Source: a bacterium
GTDB lineage: Bacteria; Planctomycetota; UBA11346
NCBI GenBank assembly: GCA_020049615.1
Contig: JAIFKN010000139.1
Location: 1 to 12,178, forward strand
Direction: 5' to 3'
DNA: 12,178 nt
Positions within the stretch are counted from its first letter, which is position 1. Each line of letters starts with the position of its first letter. This document shows, piece after piece, positions 9,503-12,178 of the stretch. The position numbers and the translations under genes were made by a program. A model generated the notes under the pieces. The model was given only the letters and a program-made list of their open reading frames with translations, was not told where the DNA came from and searched no databases.

Positions 9503-10630
9503 TCACATGGTCGAAGCCTTGGCCGCGCTGATCTCCTCGATGCGGCGGCGTTCCGACCAGGTCCAGGCGATGCGCACGCGCTGGCCGGGCTTGAAGGCGC
9601 CGAGCCGTTCCAGCACGGCCTTGTCGAGACCGCCGCCGTCCTTGGGCATGCCGCCGCGCCAGTGCGGCATGAACAGCAGGTTGCCCTCGGGCGTGTTGAG
9701 GACCAGTTTGCCCTTTTCGATGCTGAGGATGACGCCTTCGCTGACACCCTTGGCGCCTTCGGCCATGGCGTCATGCCCCTCCTTCTTCGGCTCGGTGGGG
9801 GCGGGCGCGTCGGTCCTGGGCTTGTCCTCGCGGCGTTCCTCGGCCTGGACCGGCGCGAGGGTGAAGGTGCAGAGCGCGGCGGCCGACAGGGCGGCGCCGA
9901 GGATGGTGATCTTGGCCATGGTGCTGATGCCTCCGAAGATGGCCGCCGTGGTGGCGGCCGGGGTGGATGTCGAGGTGAGGACCGCGCTCCAGCGGGCGGT
10001 GGCGGCGGCCGGCACGGCGCATTCGGCGGCATGGAGCTGCCCGAGCAGACCGGTGGCGGCGGCGAGGACGCCGGCCTGGGCCAGCCGGGTACGCAGATTC
10101 TCCAGGCCGCGGTGGGCGCGGACGCGGGCTGCCCCGGGGCTGATGCCCAGGGCGGCACCGATGGCGGCATAGTCCTGGCCGCCCAGGTGGTGCAGGACGA
10201 GGGGCTGGCGCTGGCTGTCCGGCAGTTCGGCGATGGCGCTGCGCAGGGCATCGACCTCGTCGGTTCCGGGCAGCGGCTCGTGGGACGCTGGTTGCAGGCC
10301 GCGTTCCCGCTTCGCCCGGCGACGCTCGGCGCGGGCATGCATCGCCGCGGCATTGGCGGCGATGCGCAGCAGCCAGGCCCGGGCAGCCGCCTCGGGATCC
10401 CCTGCCTCCGACGCGTTGAAGCGGTGGGCTCCGCGCCGCAGGTGCAGGAATGCCTCCTGGCAGGCGTCATCGGCTGCCGCCGCCGAGCCGAGGGTGCGTT
10501 GCGCCACCCGGAACATGGCTGGTCCTTCATGCTCGACCAGCCAGTTCCAGGCGGTCGCGTCGGCGTCGCTACCGATGCGACGCAGGGCATCGACGAGGCT
10601 GGCGGGTGGATCGCAGACGAGGGCTGGCAT
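9503..10630 (-). CDS. ECF-type sigma factor with membrane helix and C-terminal extracytoplasmic domain
   Basis: This 375-residue protein has an RNA polymerase sigma module at the front. Region 2 includes [11 protein letters not shown] (54-64), and region 4 at about 137-183 includes [11 protein letters not shown] and the recognition helix part [13 protein letters not shown]. Normal ECF sigmas are about 180-200 residues. Here an Ala-rich linker (about 185-238) leads to a transmembrane helix (about 240-262), then a charged Pro/Lys-rich spacer, then a small beta-type domain (about 296-368) with [18 protein letters not shown]. Membrane-tailed ECF sigmas are known in Planctomycetota and relatives, where the tail is thought to sense or restrain the sigma. 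Here the same chain may serve as its own anti-sigma (inference). The ATG at 10630 gives MPALVCD; a TTG 48 bases upstream is also in frame but adds unconserved-looking residues. The ribosome site is weak. No separate anti-sigma gene is adjacent. Confidence 0.85.
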   Translation of the reverse strand: MPALVCDPPASLVDALRRIGSDADATAWNWLVEHEGPAMFRVAQRTLGSAAAADDACQEAFLHLRRGAHRFNASEAGDPEAAARAWLLRIAANAAAMHARAERRRAKRERGLQPASHEPLPGTDEVDALRSAIAELPDSQRQPLVLHHLGGQDYAAIGAALGISPGAARVRAHRGLENLRTRLAQAGVLAAATGLLGQLHAAECAVPAAATARWSAVLTSTSTPAATTAAIFGGISTMAKITILGAALSAAALCTFTLAPVQAEERREDKPRTDAPAPTEPKKEGHDAMAEGAKGVSEGVILSIEKGKLVLNTPEGNLLFMPHWRGGMPKDGGGLDKAVLERLGAFKPGQRVRIAWTWSERRRIEEISAAKASTM

Positions 10631-10699
10631 GGTTGTTCTACGTTCGAATGCCGTGGACGTGGGGTATGTTACAGACAATGTTTCATGGGTTCGTATGGA
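10631..10699 (-). promoter_or_regulatory. Possible sigma factor promoter region
   Basis: This 69-bp gap is clearly more AT-rich than its surroundings. On the minus strand it holds TAACAT (10671-10666) as a weak -10-like match, and a GAAAC with a downstream CGTC whose spacing is longer than usual for an ECF promoter. A weak 6-bp stem with one G-U pair near 10688-10709 overlaps the AraC stop and may be a poor terminator. None of this is decisive. Confidence 0.25.
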
Positions 10700-11521
10700 C
10701 TAGGACCCGGTCGGCAACGCGAGGCGGTAGCGCTCACGATAGGCGCTGGGCGGTTCTCCGACCAGTTGGCGGAAGCGGCGGGCGAAATGCAGGGGGTCGG
10801 GGAAGCCAACCGAACGGGCGATCTCGGCGATCGGTGTGGCGCCCTCGACGAGCAGGCGGCAGGCCAGGGCCATGCGCAGGCCGGAGCGGAAGCGTTCTGG
10901 CGGCTGGCCGACGGCCAGGCGCCAGAGCCGGCGGAAATGCGGGAAGCTCAGACCTTCGGCGTGAGCCAGGGCGGCGAAGTCCTGCTCGCGCAGGCAATCG
11001 GCTTCGATCAGGGCGCGGATGCGGGCGATGGCGTCCTGCGGCGCGCTGCCGGGCTTGGCCGCCAGCAGGCTTTCCAGCACGAGACGCTCGCAGACCCGGT
11101 CGAGGCGATCGGCAGGCGGCGGAGTCACGCTGCCAAGCCGGCGCAGTTCCAGCAGCAGGGGTTGCAGCTGGTTGGGGCCGAGGTGCCACAGCGGCCGATC
11201 GGGATCGATGAAGCCGCTGGCGCGCAGCAGCGGCTCGGCGGTGGCGTGGTAGATGATGAACAGTTCGTCCCAGCTGCCGATCGGGCCGTAGTCGCAGGGG
11301 ATGCCTGGCCGCTGGGTCAGCACGCAGGGGGCGCGGACTTCCAGCAGGCGTCCCTGCCAGGCGTAGGTGCCCTGCCCGGACAGGATGAAGCTGAAGTTGC
11401 AGCTGCGGAAGCCATGGCGCACGCGATAGCGCTTGCCGGGCAGGAAGCCGAGGTGGGCCACCGGCAGGGGGAAGGGGTGGTGCCGGGGAAGCCGATCGGC
11501 ATGGATGATCAAATTATCCAT
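10700..11521 (-). CDS. AraC-family transcriptional regulator
   Basis: This 273-residue regulator has a cupin-like N-terminal sensing domain (about 15-100, with FSFILSGQGTY at 43-53) and a C-terminal AraC DNA-binding domain (about 164-266). The latter has two helix-turn-helix units, the second in ATPIAEIARSVGFPDPLHFARRF (228-250), which fits the family signature. It is transcribed away from xylA across 83 bp, so it probably controls xylA in response to a sugar and may control itself (inference). E. coli XylR is about 390 residues with a periplasmic-binding-protein-like sensor domain. This one lacks that, so any ligand recognition would differ. The ATG at 11521 has GAAGGA on the minus strand about 8 nt upstream; a GTG 42 bases further up is possible but has no support. 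The stop is TAG at 10702-10700. Confidence 0.88.
   Translation of the reverse strand: MDNLIIHADRLPRHHPFPLPVAHLGFLPGKRYRVRHGFRSCNFSFILSGQGTYAWQGRLLEVRAPCVLTQRPGIPCDYGPIGSWDELFIIYHATAEPLLRASGFIDPDRPLWHLGPNQLQPLLLELRRLGSVTPPPADRLDRVCERLVLESLLAAKPGSAPQDAIARIRALIEADCLREQDFAALAHAEGLSFPHFRRLWRLAVGQPPERFRSGLRMALACRLLVEGATPIAEIARSVGFPDPLHFARRFRQLVGEPPSAYRERYRLALPTGS
11501..11521. promoter_or_regulatory. Inverted repeat at the araC start, candidate operator
   Basis: ATGGAT (11501-11506) and ATCCAT (11516-11521) form a perfect 6-bp inverted repeat around a 9-bp AT-rich centre. It covers the first seven codons of the AraC-type gene. Relative to the candidate xylA -10, its centre falls about 65 bases upstream of the predicted start, a usual place for an AraC-type activator. 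It could also fold over the start codon in the araC mRNA. The binding claim is inferred. Confidence 0.35.
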
Positions 11522-11604
11522 GCGGAGGATCCTTCCCGCCTCTAGCGGCAGCGCAATCGCCACTACAGTCCGATCACGCCGTCAGCACTCCCTCCGAGGA
11601 CCCC
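11522..11604 (+). promoter_or_regulatory. Divergent araC / xylA control region
   Basis: This 83-bp region must hold both the AraC and xylA promoters. For xylA, TACAGT (11564-11569) is the best -10 candidate (4 of 6 with TATAAT), with no good -35 at 17 bp, as is common for activator-dependent promoters. GAGGA at 11596-11600, 4 nt before the ATG, is the xylA ribosome site. AGGATCCT (11526-11533) is an 8-bp palindrome over the araC ribosome site. No clear araC promoter was found. Confidence 0.4.
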
Positions 11605-12178
11605 ATGACCGACCGCTTCTTCCCCACCGTCCCCAAGCCGATCGCCTACGAGGGCCCCGAGTCGGAGAATCCGCTCGCCTTCAAGTGGTACGACGCCAAG
11701 CGCAAGATCGCCGGCAAGACGATGGAGCAGCACCTGAAGTTCGCGGTCTGCTACTGGCACACCATGAAGGGCACCGGCGCCGACCCCTTCGGCGGCGGCG
11801 TCTACGAGCGCCCGTGGAACGCCAGCAGCGATCCGATGCAGCGCGCGGCCGACACCATGGATGCGGCCTTCGAGTTTGTCTCCAAGCTCGGTGCGCCGTA
11901 CTGGTGCTTCCACGACCGCGACATCGCCCCCGAGGGCGCCACGGTCGCCGAGAGCGCAGCCAACCTCGAGACCATCGTCCAGCAGGCCAAGAAGCTGCAG
12001 AAGCAGACCGGCGTCAAGCTGCTGTGGGGCACCGCCAACCTGTTCAGCCACGCCCGCTACAGCCACGGCGCCAGCACCAACCCCGACCCGCTGGTCTTCG
12101 CCCACGGCTGCGCCCAGGTCCGCCATGCCCTCGACGCCACCGTCGAGCTGGGCGGCACCGGCTACGTCTTCTGGGGCG
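11605..12178 (+). CDS. xylA: Xylose isomerase, 5' part only
   Basis: This enzyme interconverts D-xylose and D-xylulose (and glucose and fructose) in the cytoplasm, using divalent metals. Only the first 191 codons are in the window; the class II enzyme is usually about 435-440 residues. The long N-terminus typical of class II is present, with KWYD (27-30) and FAVCYWHT (46-53). The catalytic motif FHDRD is at 102-106, with His103 and Asp106. WGTANLFSHARY (141-152) and GYVFWG (186-191) follow, the latter leading to the metal-site region beyond the edge. GAGGA lies 4 nt before the ATG. It is the only plus-strand gene here, divergent from the AraC regulator. No xylulokinase or transporter is visible. 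Confidence 0.96.
   Translation, partial: MTDRFFPTVPKPIAYEGPESENPLAFKWYDAKRKIAGKTMEQHLKFAVCYWHTMKGTGADPFGGGVYERPWNASSDPMQRAADTMDAAFEFVSKLGAPYWCFHDRDIAPEGATVAESAANLETIVQQAKKLQKQTGVKLLWGTANLFSHARYSHGASTNPDPLVFAHGCAQVRHALDATVELGGTGYVFWG

Noticed and set aside
9405..9506. 34-residue N-terminal extension of the cyclophilin
   Set aside because: It covers a strong hairpin, is low-complexity, and the ATG at 9404 has a good ribosome site.
9446..11545. 699-residue open frame on the plus strand
   Set aside because: It lies opposite the sigma factor and AraC genes, both of which have clear motifs on the other strand. It is a GC-driven shadow.
11563..12126. 187-residue minus-strand open frame opposite xylA
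   Set aside because: xylA has catalytic motifs on the plus strand; the opposite frame shows no family features.

Overview
This is a very GC-rich, densely coded bacterial window. Most genes lie on the minus strand, and only xylA at the right edge is on the plus strand. Three features point to the Planctomycetes-Verrucomicrobia-Chlamydiae group, most likely Planctomycetota. First, there is an ECF-type sigma factor with a long C-terminal extension holding a membrane helix. Second, there is a MoxR / DUF58 / BatA-like / VWA gene cluster. Third, there is a large secreted protein of unknown function. The lineage is an inference from gene types and has not been tested by phylogeny.

Layout from right to left, which is the direction of minus-strand transcription. 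The 5' part of xylA (class II xylose isomerase, plus strand, cut by the window edge) diverges from an AraC-family regulator across an 83-bp intergenic region. Next comes the sigma factor with its transmembrane extension, which ends just before a perfect 15-bp hairpin. A cyclophilin-type peptidyl-prolyl isomerase and orotate phosphoribosyltransferase (pyrE) follow and overlap by 4 nt. Then comes an enlarged prepilin peptidase, and a 122-bp gap containing a REP-like set of short inverted repeats.

The left half, about 6.9 kb, looks like a single operon. It starts with an 853-residue secreted protein of unknown function. Thirteen bases later MoxR (AAA+ ATPase) begins, then a DUF58 protein, a BatA-like membrane VWA protein, and a second membrane VWA protein cut by the left edge. 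The last four genes are joined by 1- or 4-nt stop/start overlaps, which suggests tight translational coupling. In known systems MoxR ATPases act with VWA proteins as chaperone-like machines for envelope or metalloenzyme maturation, or for stress tolerance. The secreted protein is a candidate client or partner.

No tRNA, rRNA, CRISPR array, transposase, integrase or plasmid origin was seen. I did not find a clearly exotic new defence or mobile system. The best leads are the unknown secreted protein tied to MoxR, the membrane-tethered sigma factor, the prepilin peptidase insertion, the REP-like repeat, and the AraC/xylA control region.
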